NCBI GenBank assembly: GCA_964017235.1
Contig: OZ024940.1
Span: 30,436,573 to 30,500,572, forward strand
Direction: 5' to 3'
Length of the DNA stretch: 64,000 nt
DNA from: Sabellastarte sp. h YS-2021
Lineage: Eukaryota; Annelida; Polychaeta; Sabellida; Sabellidae
The stretch's first letter is position 1; each line of letters starts with the position of its first letter. This document shows, piece by piece, positions 39,147 to 53,461 of the stretch. The notes beneath the pieces are model-generated. The model was not told the origin of the DNA, did no database searches, and saw nothing but the letters and a program-made list of their open reading frames with translations. A program made the position numbers and the translations under genes.

Positions 39147-42100
39147 ATGTATTGGAAGTGCAGGTATCGAGGGGGTGATCATATGGCACATCAGTCCAAA
39201 ACCCCACTTAAACTTCATCAATCTGGCTCAGATTTTCACAGGAAACTCAGTTTATATCTGACATTGATATTGTATTGGCTTGACTTACTCAGGAAACCAA
39301 TTAAAAATTTCAATTTTCCGGGGTTTGGGGCCAGGCTCAGCCCCCCTCAAATTAGGAAATATCTGGTATATCCTAATACAACCAATCTGAAGCTCTTCTT
39401 TAATTTTGCATATGTTTTAACAATAATTGAGGATATATTAGGCCCATTTGGAACATTACATCTCTGAAAATAAATTATTTCACCCATATATTGCTGTGAA
39501 AATGGCCAAAATACATGTAAATTACACCAAACCAGTACGAAATGTTGGTCTATAATGCTGAAATTTGGCCAGAAGATAAGGTGGCACATACTAAATCTGA
39601 CTGAACCGGTTTTAAAATTACATCTGATATAACAGTACTTATAGTTTGGCAATATTGGCTTCAGCTGGCCCCAAATTCGCTTCTGTGGGGCTGCATTAGG
39701 ATATACTTAAATTTGGCAAAGTAAGACCAATTTAAGGCTGAAAACCATATTGTTTGCTAGAGCTGGCGCCACTAAATGAGATTCCACAAGAATATTCCTT
39801 AAGAAATACATAACTGGTCCAAAATACATGTATTGGAAGTGCAGGTATCGAGGGGGTGATCATATGGCACATCAGTCCAAAACCCCACTTAAACTTAATC
39901 AATCTGGCTCAGATTTTCACAGGAAACTCAGTTCATATCTGACATTGATATTGTATTGGCTTGACTTACTCAGGAAACCAATTAAAAATTTCAATTTTCC
40001 GGGGTTTGGGGCCAGGCTCAGCCCCCCTCAAATTAGGAAATATCAGGTATATCCTAATACAACCAATCTGAAGCTCTTCTTTAATTTTGCATATGTTTTA
40101 ACAATAATTGAGGATATATTAGGCCCATTTGGAACATTACATCTCTGAATATAAATTATTTCACCCATATATTGCTGTAAAAATGGCCAAAATACATGTA
40201 AATTACACCAAACCAGTACCAAATGTTGGTCTATAATGCTGAAATTTGGCCAGAAGATAAGGTGGCACATACTAAATCTGACTGAACCGGTTTTAAAATT
40301 ACATCTGATATAACAGTACTTATAGTTTGGCAATATTGGCTTCAGCTGGCCCCAAATTCGCTTCTGTGGGGCTGCATTAGGATATACTTAAATTTGGCAA
40401 AGTAAGACAAATTTAAGGCTGAAAACCATATTGTTTGCTAGAGCTGGCGCCACTAAATGAGATTCCACAAGAATATTCCTTAAGAAATACATAACTGGTC
40501 CAAAATACATGTATTGGAAGTGCAGGTATCGAGGGGGTGATCATATGGCACATCAGTCCAAAACCCCACTTAAACTTCATCAATCTGGCTCAGATTTTCA
40601 CAGGAAACTCAGTTCATATCTGACATTGATATTGTATTGGCTTGACTACTCAGGAAACCAATTAAAAATTTCAATTTTCCGGGGTTTGGGGCCAGGCTCA
40701 GCCCCCCCTCAAATTAGGAAATATCAGGTATATCCTAATACAACCAATCTGAAGCTCTTCTTTAATTTTGCATATGTTTTAACAATAATTGAGGATATAT
40801 TAGGCCCATTTGGAGCATTACATCTCTGAAAATAAATTATTTCACCCATATATTGCTGTAAAAATGGCCAAAAATACAAGTAAATTACACCAAACCAGTA
40901 CCAAATGTTGGTCTATAATGCTGAAATTTGGCCAGAATATAAGGTGGCCCATACTAAATCTGACTGAACCGGTTTTAAAATTACATCTGATATAACAGTA
41001 CTTATAGTTTGGCAATATTGGCTTCAGCTGGCCCCAAATTCGCTTCTGTGGGGCTGCATTAGGATATACTTAAATTTGGCAAAGTAAGACAAATTTAAGG
41101 CTGAAAACCATATTGTTTGCTAGAGCTGGCGCCACTAAATGAGATTACACAAGAATATTCCTTAAGAAATACATAACTGGTCCAAAATACATGTATTGGA
41201 AGTGCAGGTATCGAGGGGGTGATCATATGGCACATCAGTCCAAAACCCCACTTAAACTTCATCAATCTGGCTCAGATTTTCACAGGAAACTCAGTTCATA
41301 TCTGACATTGATATTGTATTGGCTTGACTTACTCAGGAAACCAATTAAAAATTTCAATTTTCCGGGGTTTGGGGCCAGGCTCAGCCCCCCTCAAATTAGG
41401 AAATATCAGGTATATCCTAATACAACCAATCTGAAGCTCTTCTTTAATTTTGCATATGTTTTAACAATAATTGAGGATATATTAGGCCCATTTGGAGCAT
41501 TACATCTCTGAAAATAAATTATTTCACCCATATATTGCTGTAAAAATGGCCAAAAATACATGTAAATTACACCAAACCAGTACCAAATGTTGGTCTATAA
41601 TGCTGAAATTTGGCCAGAATATAAGGTGGCACATACTAAATCTGACTGAACCGGTTTTAAAATTACATCTGATATAACAGTACTTATAGTTTGGCAATAT
41701 TGGCTTCAGCTGGCCCCAAATTCGCTTCTGTGGGGCTGCATTAGGATATACTTAAATTTGGCAAAGTAAGACAAATTTAAGGCTGAAAACCATATTGTTT
41801 GCTAGAGCTGGCGCCACTAAATGAGATTCCACAAGAATATTCCTTAAGAAATACATAACTGGTCCAAAATACATGTATTAGAAGTGCAGGTATCGAGGGG
41901 GTGATCATATGGCACATCAGTCCAAAACCCCACTTAAACTTCATCAATCTGGCTCAGATTTTCACAGGAAACTCAGTTCATATCTGACATTGATATTGTA
42001 TTGGCTTGACTTACTCAGGAAACCAATTAAAAATTTCAATTTTCCGGGGTTTGGGGCCAGGCTCAGCCCCCCTCAAATTAGGAAATATCAGGTATATCCT

Positions 42101-42553
42101 AATACAACCAATCTGAAGCTCTTCTTTAATTTTGCATATGTTTTAACAATAATTGAGGATATATTAGGCCCATTTGGAACATTACATCTATGAAAATAAA
42201 TTATTTCACCCATATATTGCTGTAAAAATGGCCAAAATACATGTAAATTACACCAAACCAGTACCAAATGTTGGTCTATAATGCTGAAATTTGGCCAGAA
42301 GATAAGGTGGCACATACTAAATCTGACTGAACCGGTTTTAAAATTACATCTGATATAACAGTACTTATAGTTTGGCAATATTGGCTTCAGCTGGCCCCAA
42401 ATTCGCTTCTGTGGGGCTGCATTAGGATATACTTAAATTTGGCAAAGTAAGACAAATTTAAGGCTGAAAACCATATTGTTTGCTAGAGCTGGCGCCACTA
42501 AATGAGATTCCACAAGAATATTCCTTAAGAAATACATAACTGGTCCAAAATAC
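39147..42553 (+). repeat. Monomers including T-type (ggaacatt) copies
   Basis: Starts are 39147 T, 39828 T, 40509, 41191 and 41873 T. T-type copies share ttggaacattac, ggccagaagataagg and a one-base deletion giving ggccaaaatacatg, hence 681 bp. The copy at 40509 has both cttgactactcagg (minus one) and an extra C in the C run (plus one), so its frame is shifted between the two and then restored. The T class reappears at 42554, 46645, 50736, 51417, 60695 and 61376. Confidence 0.87.
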
Positions 42554-45500
42554 ATGTATTGGAAGTGCAGGTATCGAGGGGGTGATCATATGGCACATCA
42601 GTCCAAAACCCCACTTAAACTTCATCAATCTGGCTCAGATTTTCACAGGAAACTCAGTTCATATCTGACATTGATATTGTATTGGCTTGACTTACTCAGG
42701 AAACCAATTAAAAATTTCAATTTTCCGGGGTTTGGGGCCAGGCTCAGCCCCCCTCAAATTAGGAAATATCAGGTATATCCTAATACAACCAATCTGAAGC
42801 TCTTCTTTAATTTTGCATATGTTTTAACAGTAATTGAGGATATATTAGGCCCATTTGGAACATTACATCTCTGAATATAAATTATTTCACCCATATATTG
42901 CTGTAAAAATGGCCAAAATACATGTAAATTACACCAAACCAGTACCAAATGTTGGTCTATAATGCTGAAATTTGGCCAGAAGATAAGGTGGCACATACTA
43001 AATCTGACTGAACCGGTTTTAAAATTACATCTGATATAACAGTACTTATAGTTTGGCAATATTGGCTTCAGCTGGCCCCAAATTCGCTTCTGTGGGGCTG
43101 CATTAGGATATACTTAAATTTGGCAAAGTAAGACAAATTTAAGGCTGAAAACCATATTGTTTGCTAGAGCTGGCGCCACTAAATGAGATTCCACAAGAAT
43201 ATTCCTTAAGAAATACATAACTGGTCGAAAATACATGTATTGGAAGTGCAGGTATCGAGGGGGTGATCATATGGCACATCAGTCCAAAACCCCACTTAAA
43301 CTTCATCAATCTGGCTCAGATTTTCACAGGAAACTCAGTTCATATCTGACATGGATATTGTATTGGCTTGACTTACTCAGGAAACCAATTAAAAATTTCA
43401 ATTTTCCGGGGTTTGGGGGCAGGCTCAGCCCCCCTCAAATTAGGAAATATCAGGTATATCCTAATACAACCAATCTGAAGCTCTTCTTTAATTTTGCATA
43501 TGTTTTAACAATAATTGAGGATATATTAGGCCCATTTGGAGCATTACATCTCTGAAAATAAATTATTTCACCCATATATTGCTGTAAAAATGGCCAAAAA
43601 TACATGTAAATTACACCAAACCAGTACCAAATGTTGGTCTATAATACTGAAATTTGGCCAGAATATAAGGTGGCCCATACTAAATCTGACTGAACCGGTT
43701 TTAAAATTACATCTGATATAACAGTACTTATAGTTTGGCAATATTGGCTTCAGCTGGCCCCAAATTCGCTTCTGTGGGGCTGCATTAGGATATACTTAAA
43801 TTTGGCAAAGTAAGACAAATTTAAGGCTGAAAACCATATTGTTTGCTAGAGCTGGCGCCACTAAATGAGATTACACAAGAATATTCCTTAAGAAATACAT
43901 AACTGGTCCAAAATACATGTATTGGAAGTGCAGGTATCGAGGGGGTGATCATATGGCACATCAGTCCAAAACCCCACTTAAACTTCATCAATCTGGCTCA
44001 GATTTTCACAGGAAACTCAGTTCATATCTGACATTGATATTGTATTGGCTTGACTTACTCAGGAAACCAATTAAAAATTTCAATTTTCCGGGGTTTGGGG
44101 CCAGGCTCAGCCCCCCTCAAATTAGGAAATATCAGGTATATCCTAATACAACCAATCTGAAGCTCTTCTTTAATTTTGCATATGTTTTAACAATAATTGA
44201 GGATATATTAGGCCCATTTGGAGCATTACATCTCTGAAAATAAATTATTTCACCCATATATTGCTGTAAAAATGGCCAAAAATACATGTAAATTACACCA
44301 AACCAGTACCAAATGTTGGTCTATAATGCTGAAATTTGGCCAGAATATAAGGTGGCACATACTAAATCTGACTGAACCGGTTTTAAAATTACATCTGATA
44401 TAACAGTACTTATAGTTTGGCAATATTGGCTTCAGCTGGCCCCAAATTCGCTTCTGTGGGGCTGCATTAGGATATACTTAAATTTGGCAAAGTAAGACAA
44501 ATTTAAGGCTGAAAACCATATTGTTTGCTAGAGCTGGCGCCACTAAATGAGATTCCACAAGAATATTCCTTAAGAAATACATAACTGGTCCAAAATACAT
44601 GTATTGGAAGTGCAGGTATCGAGGGGGTGATCATATGGCACATCAGTCCAAAACCCCACTTAAACTTAATCAATCTGGCTCAGATTTTCACAGGAAACTC
44701 AGTTCATATCTGACATTGATATTGTATTGGCTTGACTTACTCAGGAAACCAATTAAAAATTTCAATTTTCCGGGGTTTGGGGCCAGGCTCAGCCCCCCTC
44801 AAATTAGGAAATATCAGGTATATCCTAATACAACCAATCTGAAGCTCTTCTTTAATTTTGCATATGTTTTAACAATAATTGAGGATATATTAGGCCCATT
44901 TGGAGCATTACATCTCTGAAAATAAATTATTTCACCCATATATTGCTGTAAAAATGGCCAAAAATACATGTAAATTACACCAAACCAGTACCAAATGTTG
45001 GTCTATAATGCTGAAATTTGGCCAGAATATAAGGTGGCACATAATAAATCTGACTGAACCGGTTTTAAAATTACATCTGATATAACAGTACTTATAGTTT
45101 GGCAATATTGGCTTCAGCTGGCCCCAAATTCGCTTCTGTGGGGCTGCATTAGGATATACTTAAATTTGGCAAAGTAAGACAAATTTAAGGCTGAAAACCA
45201 TATTGTTTGCTAGAGCTGGCGCCACTAAATGAGATTACACAAGAATATTCCTTAAGAAATACATAACTGGTCCAAAATACATGTATTGGAAGTGCAGGTA
45301 TCGAGGGGGTGATCATATGGCACATCAGTCCAAAACCCCACTTAAACTTCATCAATCTGGCTCAGATTTTCACAGGAAACTCAGTTCATATCTGACATTG
45401 ATATTGTATTGGCTTGACTTACTCAGGAAACCAATTAAAAATTTCAATTTTCCGGGGTTTGGGGCCAGGCTCAGCCCCCCTCAAATTAGGAAATATCAGG

Positions 45501-46644
45501 TATATCCTAATACAACCAATCTGAAGCTCTTCTTTAATTTTGCATATGTTTTAACAATAATTGAGGATATATTAGGCCCATTTGGAGCATTACATCTCTG
45601 AAAATAAATTATTTCACCCATATATTGCTGTAAAAATGGCCAAAAATACATGTAAATTACACCAAACCAGTACCAAATGTTGGTCTATAATGCTGAAATT
45701 TGGCCAGAATATAAGGTGGCACATACTAAATCTGACTGAACCGGTTTTAAAATTACATCTGATATAACAGTACTTATAGTTTGGCAATATTGGCTTCAGC
45801 TGGCCCCAAATTCGCTTCTGTGGGGCTGCATTAGGATATACTTAAATTTGGCAAAGTAAGACAAATTTAAGGCTGAAAACCATATTGTTTGCTAGAGCTG
45901 GCGCCACTAAATGAGATTACACAAGAATATTCCTTAAGAAATACATAACTGGTCCAAAATACATGTATTGGAAGTGCAGGTATCGAGGGGGTGATCATAT
46001 GGCACATCAGTCCAAAACCCCACTTAAACTTCATCAATCTGGCTCAGATTTTCACAGGAAACTCAGTTCATATCTGACATTGATATTGTATTGGCTTGAC
46101 TTACTCAGGAAACCAATTAAAAATTTCAATTTTCCGGGGTTTGGGGCCAGGCTCAGCCCCCCTCAAATTAGGAAATATCAGGTATATCCTAATACAACCA
46201 ATCTGAAGCTCTTCTTTAATTTTGCATATGTTTTAACAATAATTGAGGATATATTAGGCCCATTTGGAGCATTACATCTCTGAAAATAAATTATTTCACC
46301 CATATATTGCTGTAAAAATGGCCAAAAATACATGTAAATTACACCAAACCAGTACCAAATGTTGGTCTATAATGCTGAAATTTGGCCAGAATATAAGGTG
46401 GCACATACTAAATCTGACTGAACCGGTTTTAAAATTACATCTGATATAACAGTACTTATAGTTTGGCAATATTGGCTTCAGCTGGCCCCAAATTCGCTTC
46501 TGTGGGGCTGCATTAGGATATACTTAAATTTGGCAAAGTAAGACAAATTTAAGGCTGAAAACCATATTGTTTGCTAGAGCTGGCGCCACTAAATGAGATT
46601 CCACAAGAATATTCCTTAAGAAATACATAACTGGTCCAAAATAC
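42554..46644 (+). repeat. Six-monomer segment, 4091 bp, proximal copy
   Basis: Starts are 42554, 43235, 43917, 44599, 45281 and 45963. The first has tttaacagtaattg and ctctgaatataaa with the T markers. It is followed by a linker with ctggtcgaaaatac at about 43221. The second has acatggatattg, tttgggggcagg, ataatactgaaa and ggtggcccat. This ordered set of private markers returns exactly 4091 bp downstream. The next four monomers are ordinary copies, two of them with gagattacac linkers. Confidence 0.88.
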
Positions 46645-49600
46645 ATGTATTGGAAGTGCAGGTATCGAGGGGGTGATCATATGGCACATCAGTCCAAAAC
46701 CCCACTTAAACTTAATCAATCTGGCTCAGATTTTCACAGGAAACTCAGTTCATATCTGACATTGATATTGTATTGGCTTGACTTACTCAGGAAACCAATT
46801 AAAAATTTCAATTTTCCGGGGTTTGGGGCCAGGCTCAGCCCCCCTCAAATTAGGAAATATCAGGTATATCCTAATACAACCAATCTGAAGCTCTTCTTTA
46901 ATTTTGCATATGTTTTAACAGTAATTGAGGATATATTAGGCCCATTTGGAACATTACATCTCTGAATATAAATTATTTCACCCATATATTGCTGTAAAAA
47001 TGGCCAAAATACATGTAAATTACACCAAACCAGTACCAAATGTTGGTCTATAATGCTGAAATTTGGCCAGAAGATAAGGTGGCACATACTAAATCTGACT
47101 GAACCGGTTTTAAAATTACATCTGATATAACAGTACTTATAGTTTGGCAATATTGGCTTCAGCTGGCCCCAAATTCGCTTCTGTGGGGCTGCATTAGGAT
47201 ATACTTAAATTTGGCAAAGTAAGACAAATTTAAGGCTGAAAACCATATTGTTTGCTAGAGCTGGCGCCACTAAATGAGATTCCACAAGAATATTCCTTAA
47301 GAAATACATAACTGGTCGAAAATACATGTATTGGAAGTGCAGGTATCGAGGGGGTGATCATATGGCACATCAGTCCAAAACCCCACTTAAACTTCATCAA
47401 TCTGGCTCAGATTTTCACAGGAAACTCAGTTCATATCTGACATGGATATTGTATTGGCTTGACTTACTCAGGAAACCAATTAAAAATTTCAATTTTCCGG
47501 GGTTTGGGGGCAGGCTCAGCCCCCCTCAAATTAGGAAATATCAGGTATATCCTAATACAACCAATCTGAAGCTCTTCTTTAATTTTGCATATGTTTTAAC
47601 AATAATTGAGGATATATTAGGCCCATTTGGAGCATTACATCTCTGAAAATAAATTATTTCACCCATATATTGCTGTAAAAATGGCCAAAAATACATGTAA
47701 ATTACACCAAACCAGTACCAAATGTTGGTCTATAATACTGAAATTTGGCCAGAATATAAGGTGGCCCATACTAAATCTGACTGAACCGGTTTTAAAATTA
47801 CATCTGATATAACAGTACTTATAGTTTGGCAATATTGGCTTCAGCTGGCCCCAAATTCGCTTCTGTGGGGCTGCATTAGGATATACTTAAATTTGGCAAA
47901 GTAAGACAAATTTAAGGCTGAAAACCATATTGTTTGCTAGAGCTGGCGCCACTAAATGAGATTACACAAGAATATTCCTTAAGAAATACATAACTGGTCC
48001 AAAATACATGTATTGGAAGTGCAGGTATCGAGGGGGTGATCATATGGCACATCAGTCCAAAACCCCACTTAAACTTCATCAGTCTGGCTCAGATTTTCAC
48101 AGGAAACTCAGTTCATATCTGACATTGATATTGTATTGGCTTGACTTACTCAGGAAACCAATTAAAAATTTCAATTTTCCGGGGTTTGGGGCCAGGCTCA
48201 GCCCCCCTCAAATTAGGAAATATCAGGTATATCCTAATACAACCAATCTGAAGCTCTTCTTTAATTTTGCATATGTTTTAACAATAATTGAGGATATATT
48301 AGGCCCATTTGGAGCATTACATCTCTGAAAATAAATTATTTCACCCATATATTGCTGTAAAAATGGCCAAAAATACATGTAAATTACACCAAACCAGTAC
48401 CAAATGTTGGTCTATAATACTGAAATTTGGCCAGAATATAAGGTGGCCCATACTAAATCTGACTGAACCGGTTTTAAAATTACATCTGATATAACAGTAC
48501 TTATAGTTTGGCAATATTGGCTTCAGCTGGCCCCAAATTCGCTTCTGTGGGGCTGCATTAGGATATACTTAAATTTGGCAAAGTAAGACAAATTTAAGGC
48601 TGAAAACCATATTGTTTGCTAGAGCTGGCGCCACTAAATGAGATTACACAAGAATATTCCTTAAGAAATACATAACTGGTCCAAAATACATGTATTGGAA
48701 GTGCAGGTATCGAGGGGGTGATCATATGGCACATCAGTCCAAAACCCCACTTAAACTTCATCAATCTGGCTCAGATTTTCACAGGAAACTCAGTTCATAT
48801 CTGACATTGATATTGTATTGGCTTGACTTACTCAGGAAACCAATTAAAAATTTCAATTTTCCGGGGTTTGGGGCCAGGCTCAGCCCCCCTCAAATTAGGA
48901 AATATCAGGTATATCCTAATACAACCAATCTGAAGCTCTTCTTTAATTTTGCATATGTTTTAACAATAATTGAGGATATATTAGGCCCATTTGGAGCATT
49001 ACATCTCTGAAAATAAATTATTTCACCCATATATTGCTGTAAAAATGGCCAAAAATACATGTAAATTACACCAAACCAGTACCAAATGTTGGTCTATAAT
49101 ACTGAAATTTGGCCAGAATATAAGGTGGCCCATACTAAATCTGACTGAACCGGTTTTAAAATTACATCTGATATAACAGTACTTATAGTTTGGCAATATT
49201 GGCTTCAGCTGGCCCCAAATTCGCTTCTGTGGGGCTGCATTAGGATATACTTAAATTTGGCAAAGTAAGACAAATTTAAGGCTGAAAACCATATTGTTTG
49301 CTAGAGCTGGCGCCACTAAATGAGATTACACAAGAATATTCCTTAAGAAATACATAACTGGTCCAAAATACATGTATTGGAAGTGCAGGTATCGAGGGGG
49401 TGATCATATGGCACATCAGTCCAAAACCCCACTTAAACTTCATCAATCTGGCTCAGATTTTCACAGGAAACTCAGTTCATATCTGACATGGATATTGTAT
49501 TGGCTTGACTTACTCAGGAAACCAATTAAAAATTTCAATTTTCCGGGGTTTGGGGGCAGGCTCAGCCCCCCTCAAATTAGGAAATATCAGGTATATCCTA

Positions 49601-50735
49601 ATACAACCAATCTGAAGCTCTTCTTTAATTTTGCATATGTTTTAACAGTAATTGAGGATATATTAGGCCCATTTGGAGCATTACATCTCTGAAAATAAAT
49701 TATTTCACCCATATATTGCTGTAAAAATGGCCAAAAATACATGTAAATTACACCAAACCAGTACCAAATGTTGGTCTATAATGCTGAAATTTGGCCAGAA
49801 TATAAGGTGGCACATACTAAATCTGACTGAACCGGTTTTAAAATTACATCTGATATAACAGTACTTATAGTTTGGCAATATTGGCTTCAGCTGGCCCCAA
49901 ATTCGCTTCTGTGGGGCTGCATTAGGATATACTTAAATTTGGCAAAGTAAGACAAATTTAAGGCTGAAAACCATATTGTTTGCTAGAGCTGGCGCCACTA
50001 AATGAGATTCCACAAGAATATTCCTTAAGAAATACATAACTGGTCCAAAATACATGTATTGGAAGTGCAGGTATCGAGGGGGTGATCATATGGCACATCA
50101 GTCCAAAACCCCACTTAAACTTAATCAATCTGGCTCAGATTTTCACAGGAAACTCAGTTCATATCTGACATTGATATTGTATTGGCTTGACTTACTCAGG
50201 AAACCAATTAAAAATTTCAATTTTCCGGGGTTTGGGGCCAGGCTCAGCCCCCCTCAAATTAGGAAATATCAGGTATATCCTAATACAACCAATCTGAAGC
50301 TCTTCTTTAATTTTGCATATGTTTTAACAATAATTGAGGATATATTAGGCCCATTTGGAGCATTACATCTCTGAAAATAAATTATTTCACCCATATATTG
50401 CTGTAAAAATGGCCAAAAATACATGTAAATTACACCAAACCAGTACCAAATGTTGGTCTATAATGCTGAAATTTGGCCAGAATATAAGGTGGCACATACT
50501 AAATCTGACTGAACCGGTTTTAAAATTACATCTGATATAACAGTACTTATAGTTTGGCAATATTGGCTTCAGCTGGCCCCAAATTCGCTTCTGTGGGGCT
50601 GCATTAGGATATACTTAAATTTGGCAAAGTAAGACAAATTTAAGGCTGAAAACCATATTGTTTGCTAGAGCTGGCGCCACTAAATGAGATTCCACAAGAA
50701 TATTCCTTAAGAAATACATAACTGGTCCAAAATAC
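46645..50735 (+). repeat. Six-monomer segment, distal copy with a hybrid first monomer
   Basis: Starts are 46645, 47326, 48008, 48690, 49372 and 50054. From the middle of the first monomer to the start of the third, the markers of 42554-43916 are repeated at an offset of 4091 (ctggtcgaaaatac at 47312, tttgggggcagg, ataatactgaaa). The first monomer begins with cttaatcaatctgg, unlike the monomer at 42554, so it is a hybrid. The copies at 48008 and 48690 extend the ataatactgaaa class. The monomer at 49372 combines acatggatattg and gggggcagg with tttaacagtaattg but ends with the ordinary ggagcatt. Confidence 0.87.
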
Positions 50736-53461
50736 ATGTATTGGAAGTGCAGGTATCGAGGGGGTGATCATATGGCACATCAGTCCAAAACCCCACTTAA
50801 ACTTCATCAATCTGGCTCAGATTTTCACAGGAAACTCAGTTCATATCTGACATTGATATTGTATTGGCTTGACTTACTCAGGAAACCAATTAAAAATTTC
50901 AATTTTCCGGGGTTTGGGGCCAGGCTCAGCCCCCCTCAAATTAGGAAATATCAGGTATATCCTAATACAACCAATCTGAAGCTCTTCTTTAATTTTGCAT
51001 ATGTTTTAACAATAATTGAGGATATATTAGGCCCATTTGGAACATTACATCTCTGAAAATAAATTATTTCACCCATATATTGCTGTGAAAATGGCCAAAA
51101 TACATGTAAATTACACCAAACCAGTACCAAATGTTGGTCTATAATGCTGAAATTTGGCCAGAAGATAAGGTGGCACATACTAAATCTGACTGAACCGGTT
51201 TTAAAATTACATCTGATATAACAGTACTTATAGTTTGGCAATATTGGCTTCAGCTGGCCCCAAATTCGCTTCTGTGGGGCTGCATTAGGATATACTTAAA
51301 TTTGGCAAAGTAAGACAAATTTAAGGCTGAAAACCATATTGTTTGCTAGAGCTGGCGCCACTAAATGAGATTCCACAAGAATATTCCTTAAGAAATACAT
51401 AACTGGTCCAAAATACATGTATTGGAAGTGCAGGTATCGAGGGGGTGATCATATGGCACATCAGTCCAAAACCCCACTTAAACTTAATCAATCTGGCTCA
51501 GATTTTCACAGGAAACTCAGTTCATATCTGACATTGATATTGTATTGGCTTGACTTACTCAGGAAACCAATTAAAAATTTCAATTTTCCGGGGTTTGGGG
51601 CCAGGCTCAGCCCCCCTCAAATTAGGAAATATCAGGTATATCCTAATACAACCAATCTGAAGCTCTTCTTTAATTTTGCATATGTTTTAACAATAATTGA
51701 GGATATATTAGGCCCATTTGGAACATTACATCTCTGAATATAAATTATTTCACCCATATATTGCTGTAAAAATGGCCAAAATACATGTAAATTACACCAA
51801 ACCAGTACCAAATGTTGGTCTATAATGCTGAAATTTGGCCAGAAGATAAGGTGGCACATACTAAATCTGACTGAACCGGTTTTAAAATTACATCTGATAT
51901 AACAGTACTTATAGTTTGGCAATATTGGCTTCAGCTGGCCCCAAATTCGCTTCTGTGGGGCTGCATTAGGATATACTTAAATTTGGCAAAGTAAGACAAA
52001 TTTAAGGCTGAAAACCATATTGTTTGCTAGAGCTGGCGCCACTAAATGAGATTCCACAAGAATATTCCTTAAGAAATACATAACTGGTCCAAAATACATG
52101 TATTGGAAGTGCAGGTATCGAGGGGGTGATCATATGGCACATCAGTCCAAAACCCCACTTAAACTTCATCAATCTGGCTCAGATTTTCACAGGAAACTCA
52201 GTTCATATCTGACATTGATATTGTATTGGCTTGACTTACTCAGGAAACCAATTAAAAATTTCAATTTTCCGGGGTTTGGGGCCAGGCTCAGCCCCCCTCA
52301 AATTAGGAAATATCAGGTATATCCTAATACAACCAATCTAAGGCTCTTCTTTAATTTTGCATATGTTTTAACAATAATTGAGGATATATTAGGCCCATTT
52401 GGAGCATTACATCTCTGAAAAGAAATTATTTCACCCATATATTGCTGTAAAAATGGCCAAAAATACATGTAAATTACACCAAACCAGTACCAAATGTTGG
52501 TCTATAATGCTGAAATTTGGCCAGAAGATAAGGTGGCACATACTAAATCTGACTGAACCGGTTTTAAAATTACATCTGATATAACAGTACTTATAGTTTG
52601 GCAATATTGGCTTCAGCTGGCCCCAAATTCGCTTCTGTGGGGCTGCATTAGGATATACTTAAATTTGGCAAAGTAAGACAAATTTAAGGCTGAAAACCAT
52701 ATTGTTTGCTAGAGCTGGCGCCACTAAATGAGATTACACAAGAATATTCCTTAAGAAATACATAACTGGTCCAAAATACATGTATTGGAAGTGCAGGTAT
52801 CGAGGGGGTGATCATATGGCACATCAGTCCAAAACCCCACTTAAACTTCATCAATCTGGCTCAGATTTTCACAGGAAACTCAGTTCATATCTGACATTGA
52901 TATTGTATTGGCTTGACTTACTCAGGAAACCAATTAAAAATTTCAATTTTCCGGGGTTTGGGGCCAGGCTCAGCCCCCCTCAAATTAGGAAATATCAGGT
53001 ATATCCTAATACAACCAATCTGAAGCTCTTCTTTAATTTTCCATATGTTTTAACAATAATTGAGGATATATTAGGCCCATTTGGAGCATTACATCTCTGA
53101 AAATAAATTATTTCACCCATATATTGCTGTAAAAATGGCCAAAAATACATGTAAATTACACCAAACCAGTACCAAATGTTGGTCTATAATGCTGAAATTT
53201 GGCCAGAATATAAGGTGGCACATACTAAATCTGACTGAACCGGTTTTAAAATTACATCTGATATAACAGTACTTATAGTTTGGCAATATTGGCTTCAGCT
53301 GGCCCCAAATTCGCTTCTGTGGGGCTGCATTAGGATATACTTAAATTTGGCAAAGTAAGACAAATTTAAGCCTGAAAACCATATTGTTTGCTAGAGCTGG
53401 CGCCACTAAATGAGATTCCACAAGAATATTCCTTAAGAAATACATAACTGGTCCAAAATAC
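50736..53461 (+). repeat. Monomers T, T, 'ctaaggctc' and ordinary
   Basis: Starts are 50736, 51417, 52098 and 52780. The first two are T-type; the copy at 50736 shares gctgtgaaaatgg with the one at 39147. The third has caatctaaggctc, shared only with the monomer at 62057. There too it follows two T-type copies, so the trio 60695-62738 is a relative of 50736-52779. The copy at 52780 has a private ttttccatatg. Confidence 0.86.
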
